From Haliea sp964022665 (GTDB lineage Bacteria > Pseudomonadota > Gammaproteobacteria > Pseudomonadales > Halieaceae): 64,000 nucleotides of DNA. The notes under the pieces were generated by a model, which was not told the DNA's origin, made no database searches, and saw nothing but the letters and a program-made list of their open reading frames with translations. The number at the start of each line of letters is the position of its first letter. The first letter of the stretch is position 1. Below are positions 51,473-60,900 of this stretch, piece after piece. Where the stretch lies: contig CAXIDF010000002.1 in the NCBI GenBank assembly GCA_964022665.1, forward strand, positions 186,001 through 250,000. Reading direction: 5' to 3'. The position numbers and the translations under genes were made by a program.

Positions 51473-52035
51473 GCGGTATCTCCTGCGGATGCCAGGCTGG
51501 CGCGGTAGCGCGACCAGTCGAAAGCGGGGCCGGGGTCTGTTTTTCGCCCCGGAGCAATATCGGCGTGGCCGGCCAGGTGGTCGTGACACAACCCGGGATA
51601 ATAGGCGATCAGTGCATCGGTGAGGGACGTGAGCGTTGCATATTGCGCGTCGGTGTAGGGCACCTCGTCGGCCCCCTCCAGCTCGACGCCGATGCTGAAG
51701 TCATTGCAGTTCTCGCGCTCACGCCAGCAGGACAGGCCGGCGTGCCAGGCGCGCAAATCGGTGGCGACAAACTGCACCAGCTCGCCACAGCGGCGAATCA
51801 GGAAGTGCGCGGAAACCTCAAGCCCGCAGATTTCGGCGTAGAAAGGGTGCGCCGTCCAGTCCAGGCAGTTGGTAAACAGTTGCTCAATAGCGTCGCCGCC
51901 AAAGCAGCCCGGCGGCAGGGAGATATTGTGGATCACCAGCAGGTCGACAACCGTGCCGGCCGGGCGCGGCCCGCAGTTCGGCGAAGGCACTGCGCGCGCC
52001 TGTTGGACCCAACCCCTATCGAGCGTATAGCGCAT
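51469..52035 (-). CDS. ampD: 1,6-anhydro-N-acetylmuramyl-L-alanine amidase AmpD
   Basis: AmpD removes stem peptides from anhydromuropeptides during cell-wall recycling in the cytoplasm. The 188-residue amidase-2 domain has zinc ligands in LVIHNIS, the HFLI segment and HADIAPGRKTDPG, with EGADEVPYTDAQY between. The length matches the family. It is coupled to ampE and divergent from nadC, as in other gammaproteobacteria. Confidence 0.95.
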   Translation of the reverse strand: MRYTLDRGWVQQARAVPSPNCGPRPAGTVVDLLVIHNISLPPGCFGGDAIEQLFTNCLDWTAHPFYAEICGLEVSAHFLIRRCGELVQFVATDLRAWHAGLSCWRERENCNDFSIGVELEGADEVPYTDAQYATLTSLTDALIAYYPGLCHDHLAGHADIAPGRKTDPGPAFDWSRYRASLASAGDTA

Positions 52036-52142
52036 GCGAACCCCACTGCGTAAGCGCCCATCATAATGCAGCCCCCGCGGGGGCTCAACGCACCGCCGGC
52101 GGGCTGCTACAATTGCGCCCTGTTCTCACCCGCTCAATCATC

Positions 52143-52994
52143 ATGGACGCACACCCTATGCCCGCGCTTACCGACAACGATATACAAGACAACGTGCGCG
52201 CCGCGCTGGCGGAGGACGTGGGCGGTGGCGATATCACGGCGGCACTGATTCCCGCCGCTGCGGTGGCGACGGCGCGCGTCATCACCCGTGAGGACGGCGT
52301 GCTTTGCGGACGCGCCTGGGTCGACGCCGTGTTCGCCGCAGTGGACCCCGACCTGCAACCGGAGTGGTCCAGCGCAGATGGCGAGCTGATTACCGCTGAC
52401 AGCACCCTTTTCACGGTGCGCGGGCCCGCACGCGCCCTGCTCACCGCGGAGCGCAGCGCGCTGAATTTCCTGCAGTTGTTATCCGGTACCGCGACCCGCT
52501 GCCACCACTATGCCACGTTGGTTGCCGGCACCGGCGTACGCCTGCTGGATACCCGCAAAACCATTCCCGGACTGCGCAAGGCACAGAAGTACGCCGTGCG
52601 CTGCGGCGGTTGCCACAATCACCGCATCGGCCTGTACGACGCCTTTCTGATAAAGGAAAACCACATCAACGCCTGCGGGGGTATCGCCGCTGCCGTGCGC
52701 GAAGCGCACAAGGTTGCTCCGGGCAAGCCAGTGGAAGTGGAAGTGGAAACCCTGGCCGAACTGGAGCAGGCCCTCGGGGCGGGCGCAGACCGGGTCATGC
52801 TCGATAATTTCACGCTGCAGGCCATGCGCGATGCGGTGGCGCTGGTGGCCAAACGCCTTGAACTGGAGGCATCTGGCAACATCACAGAAACCACGCTGCG
52901 CAGTGTGGCGGAGACAGGTGTCGACTTTATCTCCATTGGGGCACTCACCAAGGACACCCGGGCCCTGGACCTCTCCATGCGCCTGCTGGACTGA
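52143..52994 (+). CDS. nadC: Nicotinate-nucleotide pyrophosphorylase (carboxylating)
   Basis: NadC converts quinolinate and phosphoribosyl pyrophosphate to nicotinate mononucleotide in NAD synthesis. The 283-residue protein shows LLDTRKTIPGLR, the HRIGLYDAFLIKENH motif, VEVEVETLAEL and DRVMLDNF in the expected order. The ATG at 52143 or 52158 could be the start; neither has a strong ribosome binding site. It is divergent from ampD. Confidence 0.95.
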   Translation: MDAHPMPALTDNDIQDNVRAALAEDVGGGDITAALIPAAAVATARVITREDGVLCGRAWVDAVFAAVDPDLQPEWSSADGELITADSTLFTVRGPARALLTAERSALNFLQLLSGTATRCHHYATLVAGTGVRLLDTRKTIPGLRKAQKYAVRCGGCHNHRIGLYDAFLIKENHINACGGIAAAVREAHKVAPGKPVEVEVETLAELEQALGAGADRVMLDNFTLQAMRDAVALVAKRLELEASGNITETTLRSVAETGVDFISIGALTKDTRALDLSMRLLD

Positions 52995-53012
52995 AGTGGG
53001 CGTTTTTGCCGC

Positions 53013-53492
53013 CTAGATGAGTGGTACAGCGCTGATCACGATGCCGTTGTTGTCGGCGTAGACATAGTCCCCCGGCGCGATACGTGCACCACCGAACTGC
53101 AGCGCAATATCGCGCTGCCCTTCTCCCCGTTTCTCGGTTTTCAGCGGCGTCGCGCCGAGGGCCTTGACGCCCAGCGGGGTTGCGGCAATCTCGTCCACAT
53201 CGCGCACGGCGCCATTGATCACCAGGCCGCTCCAGCCGTTGCGTGCCGCCTCCTCCGCCAGCATGTCGCCCAACAGCGCGCGACGCAGGGAGCCGCCGCC
53301 GTCCACTACCAGCACCCGTGCTTCACCGGGCTCGGCAACGGCCTGTTTCACCAGCGAGTTATCCTCGTGGCACTTGATCGTGACCGCCCGTCCGGCAAAG
53401 CAGGGATGAGCGCCAAAATCGCGGAACTGCAATTCAATCACCAACGCCTCGGGGGCGGCATCAGTCAGGTCCGGCGTGGAAAAAAGCGGCAT
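53013..53492 (-). CDS. rraA: RraA-family protein (RNase E regulator/HMG aldolase fold)
   Basis: This 159-residue protein matches RraA (start TPDLTDAAPEAL, then GGSLRRALLGDMLAEEAARNGWSG and VRDVDEI). RraA inhibits RNase E in E. coli; close relatives are metal-dependent 4-hydroxy-4-methyl-2-oxoglutarate aldolases, and the GD and RD positions that support aldolase activity are present. AGGAGG precedes the ATG at 53492, eight bases after the acyl-CoA dehydrogenase stop. Confidence 0.9.
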   Translation of the reverse strand: MPLFSTPDLTDAAPEALVIELQFRDFGAHPCFAGRAVTIKCHEDNSLVKQAVAEPGEARVLVVDGGGSLRRALLGDMLAEEAARNGWSGLVINGAVRDVDEIAATPLGVKALGATPLKTEKRGEGQRDIALQFGGARIAPGDYVYADNNGIVISAVPLI

Positions 53493-53500
53493 ATTGCCTC

Positions 53501-55270
53501 CTAGAGCCAGTCGACAGGATAGCTGGCAAGCGCTTCGGGGCCCGCGGCGATGGCGCTGGCGTGCGCCCGACAACGCGGTAACACCTGGTCAGCGTAGAAG
53601 CGTGCGGTGGCGATCTTGCGCTCGTAGAAGGGGTTATCCGAACCGCCGGCGATTCGCTCCCGAGCCACCAGGGCGGAGCGCGCCAAATGCCAGCCGCCAA
53701 ATAGATAGCCGCACTGCATCAGGTAATCGAAAGATGCGCCCAGCGCCTGCTCCGGCGCCGCATCCAGTGCAGCAACAAGCTGCCCCGTTGTCTCCTCCGC
53801 GCCCGCGAGGGCTGCTGCCAGAGCCTCTGCAATAGCCACCAGAGCCGGCTGTTCCGTCGCACGCAAAGCCTCCACCGTCACCGCAACGTCGGCCAGCGCA
53901 TCGCGCATGGCTCCGCCCTGATCGCGCCCCAGCTTACGGGACACCAGGTCCGCCGCCTGAATGCCGTTGGTGCCCTCGTAGATCGAGGTGATGCGCACGT
54001 CACGCAGGAACTGCGCCGCGCCCGTTTCTTCTATGTAGCCCATGCCGCCGTGCACCTGCACGCCGAGTGATGTCAGCTCCTGGCCGACCTCGGTCATCCA
54101 CCCCTTGATGACCGGAATCATCAGGTCGATACGGAACTGGTGCCGGGCGCGCTCGGTTTCTGCGCCGCGGTGCGCCAGGTCCATGGTAACCGCTTCTGTG
54201 TACACCAGCGCGCGCATGGCTTCGATCAGCGCGCGCATCGTGAGCAGCATGCGCCGCACATCCGGGTGCTCGATGATGGGCACGCCGCCCTGCACGCGCT
54301 CACGCGCATAGGCCACCGCCTTCTGGTAGGCGCCCTCCGCGGCTCCCAACCCCTGCACACCCACCTTCAGGCGTGCTTCATTCATCATGGTGAACATGCA
54401 TGCAAGACCGCGGTTCTCTTCACCCACCAGGTAACCCAGGGCGCCTTCCTTGTCGCCAAACGCCATCACACAGGTGGGACTGCCATGAATACCCAGTTTG
54501 TGTTCGGTGGACACCGGGTACACATCGTTCCGCTCACCCAGGCTGCCATCGTCATTGACGAGAAACTTGGGCACCAGAAACAGGGAGATACCACGGCTGC
54601 CTTCAGGCGCATCGGGCAATTTCGCCAGCACCAGGTGGATGATGTTGTCGGTCGCGTCGTGGTCGCCCCAGGTAATGTAGATTTTCTGGCCGTGGATGCG
54701 GTAGTGGTCTCCCTCGGGCACTGCCCGGGTTTTCATCACCCCGAGATCCGAGCCGGCGCCGGATTCCGTGAGGTTCATGGTGCCGGCCCATTCCCCGGAG
54801 TGCATCTTCGGCAGGTAGCGCTGCTTCAACGCTTCGCTGGCATGGGCGTGAATCGCCAGCGCCGCACCCGAGCTCAGCATCGGTGCCAGGCCGAAGGCGA
54901 GGTTGGCACTGTTCCACATCTCGCAGGCGGCTGTGGCATAGAGCTCCGGCAAGCCCTGACCACCGTAGGCGGGATCCGAGGAAATACCCATCCAGCCGCC
55001 AGCGCCCAGCTGTTGCAAGGCCTCGCCGTATCCGGGGCTCAGGGTGATCGCACCATCGGCGCAGGTTGCCGGGTGCTCGTCCCCCACCCGACGCAGCGGT
55101 GCCAGCACATCGCCTGCCAGCCGCGCCCCTTCATCGAGCAGTGCAGTACTCAGCTCCGCCCCTACCCCAAGGTCTTCGAAGGCGGGCAATGCACCGAGGA
55201 TTTGCCCGACATCCAGTAACTCATCAATCAAAAACGTCATGTCCTCAATCGGGGCGCGGTAGCTGCTCAT
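53501..55270 (-). CDS. Acyl-CoA dehydrogenase with C-terminal extension (DmdC-like)
   Basis: This 589-residue flavoprotein belongs to the long acyl-CoA dehydrogenase branch with an extra C-terminal domain, as in DmdC and related enzymes. Signatures are AGTMNLTESGAGSDLG, the IYITWGDHD strand, KLGIHGSPTC and VHGGMGYIEETGAAQFLRD, close to the catalytic region. The ATG at 55270 matches the family start and has AAGGAA upstream; the longer frame from 55393 overlaps the LysR promoter. The substrate may be a medium- or short-chain acyl-CoA, including 3-methylmercaptopropionyl-CoA; this is inference. Confidence 0.9.
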   Translation of the reverse strand: MSSYRAPIEDMTFLIDELLDVGQILGALPAFEDLGVGAELSTALLDEGARLAGDVLAPLRRVGDEHPATCADGAITLSPGYGEALQQLGAGGWMGISSDPAYGGQGLPELYATAACEMWNSANLAFGLAPMLSSGAALAIHAHASEALKQRYLPKMHSGEWAGTMNLTESGAGSDLGVMKTRAVPEGDHYRIHGQKIYITWGDHDATDNIIHLVLAKLPDAPEGSRGISLFLVPKFLVNDDGSLGERNDVYPVSTEHKLGIHGSPTCVMAFGDKEGALGYLVGEENRGLACMFTMMNEARLKVGVQGLGAAEGAYQKAVAYARERVQGGVPIIEHPDVRRMLLTMRALIEAMRALVYTEAVTMDLAHRGAETERARHQFRIDLMIPVIKGWMTEVGQELTSLGVQVHGGMGYIEETGAAQFLRDVRITSIYEGTNGIQAADLVSRKLGRDQGGAMRDALADVAVTVEALRATEQPALVAIAEALAAALAGAEETTGQLVAALDAAPEQALGASFDYLMQCGYLFGGWHLARSALVARERIAGGSDNPFYERKIATARFYADQVLPRCRAHASAIAAGPEALASYPVDWL

Positions 55271-55359
55271 GGCGATGCATTCCTTGTGGGTACGGGTGAA
55301 CGGGAGTGGCACAGTATAGCGCCTGTGTGCCCGCGTCACGGACAGCACAACAATGCCCC

Positions 55360-55387
55360 TTGGCAATTCTAGCGAAGGGCCTATAAT
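55360..55387 (+). promoter_or_regulatory. Sigma-70 promoter of the LysR gene
   Basis: TTGGCA and a perfect TATAAT are separated by 16 bases. The inferred start near 55394 gives a leader of about 43 bases to the ATG at 55437. It is the clearest sigma-70-type promoter in the window. Confidence 0.65.
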
Positions 55388-55436
55388 TTTCACAATCTAT
55401 CGTCTGCATCCCCGCCATTCTCATGATGAATACACT

Positions 55437-56399
55437 ATGTCCACCAAACTGAACCGCATCGATCTCAACCTGCTCGTCTACCTGGATGCCCTGCTGCGTG
55501 AGCGCAACGTGACCCAGGCCGCACACCAGCTGAACCTGTCGCAACCCGCCATGAGTAACGGCTTGCGCCGGCTGCGGGACCTGTTCGACGACCCGCTGCT
55601 GGTACGCACCTCCGACGGCATGACGCCCACCGAGCGCGCGCTTGAACTGGAGCCCCAGGTGCGCGACGTGTTAATGAACATTGAACAGGCCGTGCAGCCG
55701 CGCTCGGCGTTCGCACCCGAACAGGCGCAACGCGTTTTCCGCATCATGGCCAGTGACTACGCGGAGTCCACCCTGCTGCCGGCGGTACTGGGCAAACTGC
55801 GACTGCAGGCGCCGGGCCTGACGCTGGATATCATGACCCCGTCCGATGTGAGTTTCCTCGATGTGGAACGCGGCAAGGTGGATATGGTGATCAACCGCTT
55901 CGACTCCATGCCGCAGTCCTTCCACCAGATTCACCTGTGGAACGACAGTTTTTCCTGCCTGCTAAGCCCGGAAAACCCGGTGCTGGAGGACTTCACTCTG
56001 GAAAACTACCTGCAGGCGAAGCACATCTGGGTGAGCAAAACCGGCATGGGTGTTGGGGTGGGCGTGGATCCCGACGATGTACAGCGCCTCGGCTGGGTAG
56101 ACAGTGCGCTGGCACGGCTGGGCAAGAAGCGTCAGATACGGGTGTTTACCCGCCACTACCAGGCTGCCATGACGCTGGCGGAGCAGAACGACCTGATCGT
56201 GACCCTGCCCACGCGCGCCGCACGCCTGAAACGCAACAACCCGCGCGTCGTACTGCGCGACCCGCCACTGGACATCCCGCCGCTGGAGTTGAAGATGGCC
56301 TGGAGCCCGTTGTTGCAGCACAATCCCGCCAACCGCTGGCTGCGTAAACTGATTGCCGACACGGCACGCGAAATGGACAACCAGCCACCGCTGCCGTGA
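55437..56399 (+). CDS. LysR-family transcriptional regulator
   Basis: This 320-residue regulator has the N-terminal winged helix-turn-helix (LNLLVYLDALLRERNVTQAAHQLNLSQPAMS, then FDDPLLVRT) and a two-lobed effector domain from about residue 95. The ATG at 55437 lies downstream of a good promoter; the longer frame from 55353 starts before it. It is divergent from the acyl-CoA dehydrogenase-rraA pair and upstream of malate synthase G, either of which may be its target. Confidence 0.92.
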   Translation: MSTKLNRIDLNLLVYLDALLRERNVTQAAHQLNLSQPAMSNGLRRLRDLFDDPLLVRTSDGMTPTERALELEPQVRDVLMNIEQAVQPRSAFAPEQAQRVFRIMASDYAESTLLPAVLGKLRLQAPGLTLDIMTPSDVSFLDVERGKVDMVINRFDSMPQSFHQIHLWNDSFSCLLSPENPVLEDFTLENYLQAKHIWVSKTGMGVGVGVDPDDVQRLGWVDSALARLGKKRQIRVFTRHYQAAMTLAEQNDLIVTLPTRAARLKRNNPRVVLRDPPLDIPPLELKMAWSPLLQHNPANRWLRKLIADTAREMDNQPPLP

Positions 56400-56434
56400 G
56401 CGCGGGCACCTTTATTCAATTCGAGAATGACCGT

Positions 56435-56461
56435 GATAAAAACGATAAATTGGATAAATTA
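56435..56461 (+). repeat. Three GATAAA direct repeats at 9-base period
   Basis: GATAAA occurs at 56435, 56444 and 56453, each followed by a 3-base spacer, in the AT-rich gap between the LysR gene and glcB. It could be a regulator site or an easily melted promoter region. Confidence 0.45.
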
Positions 56462-56534
56462 AGCCCTCAGGCCGTAGACTAGCCTTTTTCCGGTGGGCGC
56501 AGAGCGCGCCCCACAGCCAGAGGAATGAACCCCC

Positions 56535-58730
56535 ATGAGCGAGCGCATCATCGAAGGCGGCCTGCATGTTGCAACGGCCTTGCACAACCTCCTGGAACAC
56601 GACATTGCACCCGGCACCGGGGTGAGCCCCGCACAGTTCTGGCAAGGGCTGGATGCTATTGTGCGCGACTTCGCGCCCCGCAATCGCTCACTGCTGTCCA
56701 CCCGCGCCGCCATGCAGGAGGAGATCGACAACTGGCACCGCGCCCACCCCGGTGCCAACTACGACCGGGCCCAGTACAAGGCATTTCTCGAAGACATTGG
56801 CTACCTGCTCCCCGAACCGGCGGACTTCACAATCACCACCGAGAATGTCGACCCGGAGGTCGCCACACTCGCCGGGCCGCAGCTGGTGGTGCCGGTCATG
56901 AATGCGCGCTACGCATTGAATGCCGCAAACGCCCGCTGGGGCAGCCTCTACGATGCCCTCTATGGCACTGATGTAATCCCCGAGACCGACGGAGCCGAGC
57001 GCGCCGGCGGCTACAACCCTGTTCGCGGCGAGCGCGTTATCACCTGGGCCCGGCAATTCCTCAACGCCCACTGTCCGCTGTCAACCGGCGACCACAGCCA
57101 GGCCACGGCCTACACCGTGGTCAACGGCGCTCTGCAGGTGGTGCTGAGCGGCGGCCAGATCAGTTCGCTGGCCACGCCGGCACAGTTTCGCGGCTACCGC
57201 GGCGAAGGCAACGCACCGACCAGCGTGCTGCTGCAGCACAATGGCCTGCACATCGAGATCCTGATCGACCCCCTCAGTGATATCGGTGCTACCGACCCGG
57301 CCGGCGTCAAGGACCTGGTGCTGGAGGCGGCACTGACCACCATTCAGGACTGCGAAGACTCCATCGCCGCAGTGGATGCCGCCGACAAGGTGGTGGTCTA
57401 CCGGAATTGGCTGGGGCTGATGCGTGGCGACCTGGAAGATTCCTTCCGCAAGGGCGAGGCGACTTTGACCCGTCGCCTGAACCCGGACCGCGTATTCATC
57501 GCGGCCGATGGCAGCGAGCTGGTGCTGCCTGGCCGCAGCCTGATGTTTGTGCGCAACGTCGGTCACCTGATGACCAACGATGCGATCACCGACGACGATG
57601 GGCGAGAAATCCCCGAAGGCATCATGGACGGCATGTTCACCGCCATGATCGCCCTGCACGACCTGCGCGGCGAGGGCCCCCTGCATAACTCCCGTAAAGG
57701 CAGCATTTACATCGTCAAACCGAAAATGCATGGCCCGGATGAAGTCGATTTCACCTGTGCGCTGTTCGACCGCATCGAGGACGCGCTGGGCCTGCCGCGG
57801 TACACAATCAAACTCGGCATTATGGATGAAGAACGCCGCACCACCGTCAACCTGAAAGCCTGTATTGAGCGCGCCAAAGAACGCCTGGTGTTCATCAACA
57901 CCGGCTTTCTGGACCGCACCGGTGACGAAATCCACACCAGCATGGAAGCCGGCGCCATGACGCCCAAGGGCGCAATGAAACAGGAACCCTGGATCAACGC
58001 CTACGAAGACTGGAACGTGGATACGGGGCTGGCCTGCGGTTTGCTTGGAAAGGCGCAGATCGGCAAGGGCATGTGGGCCATGCCAGACCTCATGGCGGAC
58101 ATGCTGCAGGCGAAAGTGGCGCACCCCAAGGCGGGTGCGAGCACGGCCTGGGTGCCTTCACCCACCGCTGCCACCCTGCACGCCACGCACTACCACGATG
58201 TCAATGTGGCCGCGCGCCAGCAGGAACTCCAGGCGCGGCCACGCGCCTCGCTGGACGATATCCTGACCATTCCCTTGAAGGGCGCTGCCGGCCTGAGCGC
58301 TGACGACATCCAGCGCGAACTGGATAACAACGCCCAGGGCATCCTCGGTTACGTGGTGCGCTGGATTGATCAGGGGGTGGGCTGCTCCAAGGTCCCGGAC
58401 ATCCACGACGTGGGGCTGATGGAAGACCGCGCCACCCTGCGCATTTCCAGTCAGCACATTGCCAACTGGCTGCGCCATGGCGTTTGCAGTGAGGCGCAGG
58501 TGCTGGAAACCCTGCAGCGTATGGCGGCTGTGGTTGACCAGCAAAACTCGGGAGACCCGGTCTACCGCAACATGGCACCGGATTTCGACGACAGCATTGC
58601 CTTCAAGGCCGCACTGGAGCTGGTGTTACAGGGGTGTGAGCAGCCCAGCGGCTACACCGAGCCCGTACTGCATGCGCGGCGCCGCGAGGCCAAGGCCAAG
58701 CACGGCGGCTCAGAGACGCGGCCCCGCTAA
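56535..58730 (+). CDS. glcB: Malate synthase G
   Basis: GlcB condenses glyoxylate with acetyl-CoA to malate, closing the glyoxylate and glycolate routes. The 731-residue monomeric type is recognised by ALNAANARWGSLYDALYGTD, TIQDCEDSIAAVDAADKV, YIVKPKMHGPDE, MDEERRTTVNLKACI and the C-terminal LRISSQHIANWL. The length matches the G isoform, longer than malate synthase A. AGAGGAA precedes the ATG. It converges with the alanine dehydrogenase gene. Confidence 0.96.
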   Translation: MSERIIEGGLHVATALHNLLEHDIAPGTGVSPAQFWQGLDAIVRDFAPRNRSLLSTRAAMQEEIDNWHRAHPGANYDRAQYKAFLEDIGYLLPEPADFTITTENVDPEVATLAGPQLVVPVMNARYALNAANARWGSLYDALYGTDVIPETDGAERAGGYNPVRGERVITWARQFLNAHCPLSTGDHSQATAYTVVNGALQVVLSGGQISSLATPAQFRGYRGEGNAPTSVLLQHNGLHIEILIDPLSDIGATDPAGVKDLVLEAALTTIQDCEDSIAAVDAADKVVVYRNWLGLMRGDLEDSFRKGEATLTRRLNPDRVFIAADGSELVLPGRSLMFVRNVGHLMTNDAITDDDGREIPEGIMDGMFTAMIALHDLRGEGPLHNSRKGSIYIVKPKMHGPDEVDFTCALFDRIEDALGLPRYTIKLGIMDEERRTTVNLKACIERAKERLVFINTGFLDRTGDEIHTSMEAGAMTPKGAMKQEPWINAYEDWNVDTGLACGLLGKAQIGKGMWAMPDLMADMLQAKVAHPKAGASTAWVPSPTAATLHATHYHDVNVAARQQELQARPRASLDDILTIPLKGAAGLSADDIQRELDNNAQGILGYVVRWIDQGVGCSKVPDIHDVGLMEDRATLRISSQHIANWLRHGVCSEAQVLETLQRMAAVVDQQNSGDPVYRNMAPDFDDSIAFKAALELVLQGCEQPSGYTEPVLHARRREAKAKHGGSETRPR

Positions 58731-58742
58731 CGCGGGGTAAGA

Positions 58743-59867
58743 TCAAACCAGATTGCGCAGTGCCTGCATCGGCTCCATGAACGGAAGGCCCAGGGCCTCC
58801 GCCACCGCCGCATGGGTCACCTGCCCGGCATGCACGTTGAGGCCGTTGCGCAGGTGCTCATCCTGTTCCAGCGCGGCGAGCACACCGTGCCGGGCCAGCT
58901 TCACCGCATAGGGCAGCGTGGCATTCGTTAATGCCATGGTGGAGGTTCTGGCCACCCCACCTGGCATGTTCGCCACACAGTAGTGGACCACGCCGTCCAC
59001 CACATAGGTCGGGTCCTGATGCGTGGTCGCCCGGCTGGTTTCGAAACAGCCACCCTGATCAATGGCCACATCCACCATCACCGCGCCCTTCTTCATTTTC
59101 GCCACCAGGTCGCGACTGATCAGCTTGGGCGCTGAAGCGCCCGGGATGAGCACAGCACCGACCACCAGATCAGCCTGCAGCGCATAGCGCTCCAGCGCCT
59201 CCTTGGTGGAGTAGACGGTTTTCAGACGGCCGCCAAACAGCATATCCAGTTCCTTCAGGCGGTTGAGGTCGCGGTCCAGCAGCGTGACATCCGCGCCCAT
59301 GCCCATGGCCATGCGCGCGGCGTTGATGCCTACTACGCCCCCACCGATCACGATGACCTGCGCAGGCTCCACGCCCGGTACGCCGCCCAGCAGTACGCCA
59401 TTGCCGCCCTGGGCCTTTTCCAGGTTGTGCGCACCGGCCTGAATGGCCATGCGACCCGCTACTTCGCTCATGGGGGCCAGCAGGGGCAGACCGCGGTTCA
59501 CCGAGGTAACCGTCTCGTAAGCGATGCAGGTGGCGCCGGATGCCAGCAGCGCCGCTGCCTGTTCCGGGTCGGGCGCCAGGTGCAGGTAGGTAAACAAGAG
59601 TTGGCCGGGGCGCAGCATGCGGCATTCAATCGGCTGCGGCTCTTTAACTTTGATGATCATTTCCGCCTCCGCGAATATCGCTTCGGCGTCAGCAATGATG
59701 TCGGCACCCGCATCCCGGTACTGGGCATCGTCAAAGCCTATCGGCTCGCCGCCATCACGCTGCACCAGTACACGGTGGCCATCGTGCACCAGTTCTCCCA
59801 CACCGGCCGGCGTGAGACCAATGCGATACTCGTGATTCTTGATTTCCTTCGGTACGCCAATCAGCAT
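58743..59867 (-). CDS. ald: Alanine dehydrogenase
   Basis: This 374-residue enzyme interconverts alanine and pyruvate plus ammonia with NAD. The family start MLIGVPKEIKNHEYRI has the substrate-binding residues. YLHLAPDPEQA carries the catalytic His, VIVIGGGVVGINAARMA is the NAD site, and DVAIDQGGCFETSR lies further on. The ATG at 59867 has TGGAG upstream. It may serve nitrogen assimilation or alanine catabolism. Confidence 0.96.
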   Translation of the reverse strand: MLIGVPKEIKNHEYRIGLTPAGVGELVHDGHRVLVQRDGGEPIGFDDAQYRDAGADIIADAEAIFAEAEMIIKVKEPQPIECRMLRPGQLLFTYLHLAPDPEQAAALLASGATCIAYETVTSVNRGLPLLAPMSEVAGRMAIQAGAHNLEKAQGGNGVLLGGVPGVEPAQVIVIGGGVVGINAARMAMGMGADVTLLDRDLNRLKELDMLFGGRLKTVYSTKEALERYALQADLVVGAVLIPGASAPKLISRDLVAKMKKGAVMVDVAIDQGGCFETSRATTHQDPTYVVDGVVHYCVANMPGGVARTSTMALTNATLPYAVKLARHGVLAALEQDEHLRNGLNVHAGQVTHAAVAEALGLPFMEPMQALRNLV

Positions 59868-60027
59868 GTGCCACTCCAAAAGCAGATTAAACTACCCGGC
59901 ATGCTAGACGGGCTGGTTGCGTTGTTGCAAATATGCCTGAATCGAAACCCGAAAGAAATTTTGCAGCTGAAAATGGAGCAAATTGAGGCCACCTTGACGC
60001 CGCAGCGACCCGAAGGAGCAATGACAC

Positions 60028-60900
60028 TCAATCCAGGTCGTGATCGATGTCCTTGTACTGCAGGTTGGTCAGCTGCTCGGCGATCAAACCGATGAAAAAC
60101 ACCACCAGACCCGCCAGCAGCAACAGGGAGCTCATGTTGCTGAAACGCAGCAGCCCGCTGCCGAACGCGCCCAGCAGATAGTTGGCCAGCCCCAGGCCCG
60201 CCAGCAGCACTGACAGCGGAAAGTACACCTTGAGTGGGGAGTACAACGTGCCGATCTTGAAGATGATCAGGAAAAAACGCACCCCGTCTCGCAGGGGGCT
60301 GATGTGGCTCTTGCCCACCCGCTGTTCTACCGCGATGGGCACAAAGCCCACCGAATAGCCCGCGCGGAAGAAGGCCATGGTCGACGTGGTGGGGTAACTG
60401 AAGCCGTTGGGCAGGAGGTAGAGAAAGCTCAGGAACTTGCGCCGGTTTACCGCCCGAAATCCGGAGGTGAGGTCGTCAATGCGCCGGTTCACCATCCAGC
60501 TGGCCAAGCGGTTGTACAACGTGTTGGCGCTCCAGCGCGCAATGCTCGCCTGGGACGACAGCCCCGAGCGCGCACCCACGACCATATCATAACCCTGAGC
60601 CATGGCCGTGAGCAGACTGGCGATATCCGCCGGGTCGTGCTGGCCATCACCGTCCATGAACACCAGTACATCGCCCGTTGCCACACGCGCGCCGGACTTG
60701 ATCGCGGCACCGTTGCCCTTGGGGTAGGGGTGCGAAACCACCGTTGCCCCCGCACTGCGGGCCACCGCGGCAGTGTCGTCCTCGGAGCCGTCGTTGACGA
60801 CAATCAGCTCGGCGTCGGGATAGAGGGTGCGTAGGCGTGGCAGAATCGGCGCCAGCCCGAGTTGCTCATTCCTGGCGGGTATTACAATGGAAATTCGCAA
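60028..60900 (-). CDS. Family 2 glycosyltransferase, polyprenyl-phosphate type
   Basis: This 290-residue protein has a GT-A domain (SIVIPARNE, IVVNDGSEDDT, YPKGNGAAIKSG and the metal motif FMDGDGQHDP) followed by two C-terminal membrane helices (about residues 225-285). That layout is typical of enzymes that load sugar onto polyprenyl phosphate. The start is TTG at 60900, directly after the stop of the upstream gene, with GGAG at eight to ten bases. It follows the two membrane paralogs and may supply their lipid-linked sugar donor. Confidence 0.9.
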   Translation of the reverse strand: MRISIVIPARNEQLGLAPILPRLRTLYPDAELIVVNDGSEDDTAAVARSAGATVVSHPYPKGNGAAIKSGARVATGDVLVFMDGDGQHDPADIASLLTAMAQGYDMVVGARSGLSSQASIARWSANTLYNRLASWMVNRRIDDLTSGFRAVNRRKFLSFLYLLPNGFSYPTTSTMAFFRAGYSVGFVPIAVEQRVGKSHISPLRDGVRFFLIIFKIGTLYSPLKVYFPLSVLLAGLGLANYLLGAFGSGLLRFSNMSSLLLLAGLVVFFIGLIAEQLTNLQYKDIDHDLD

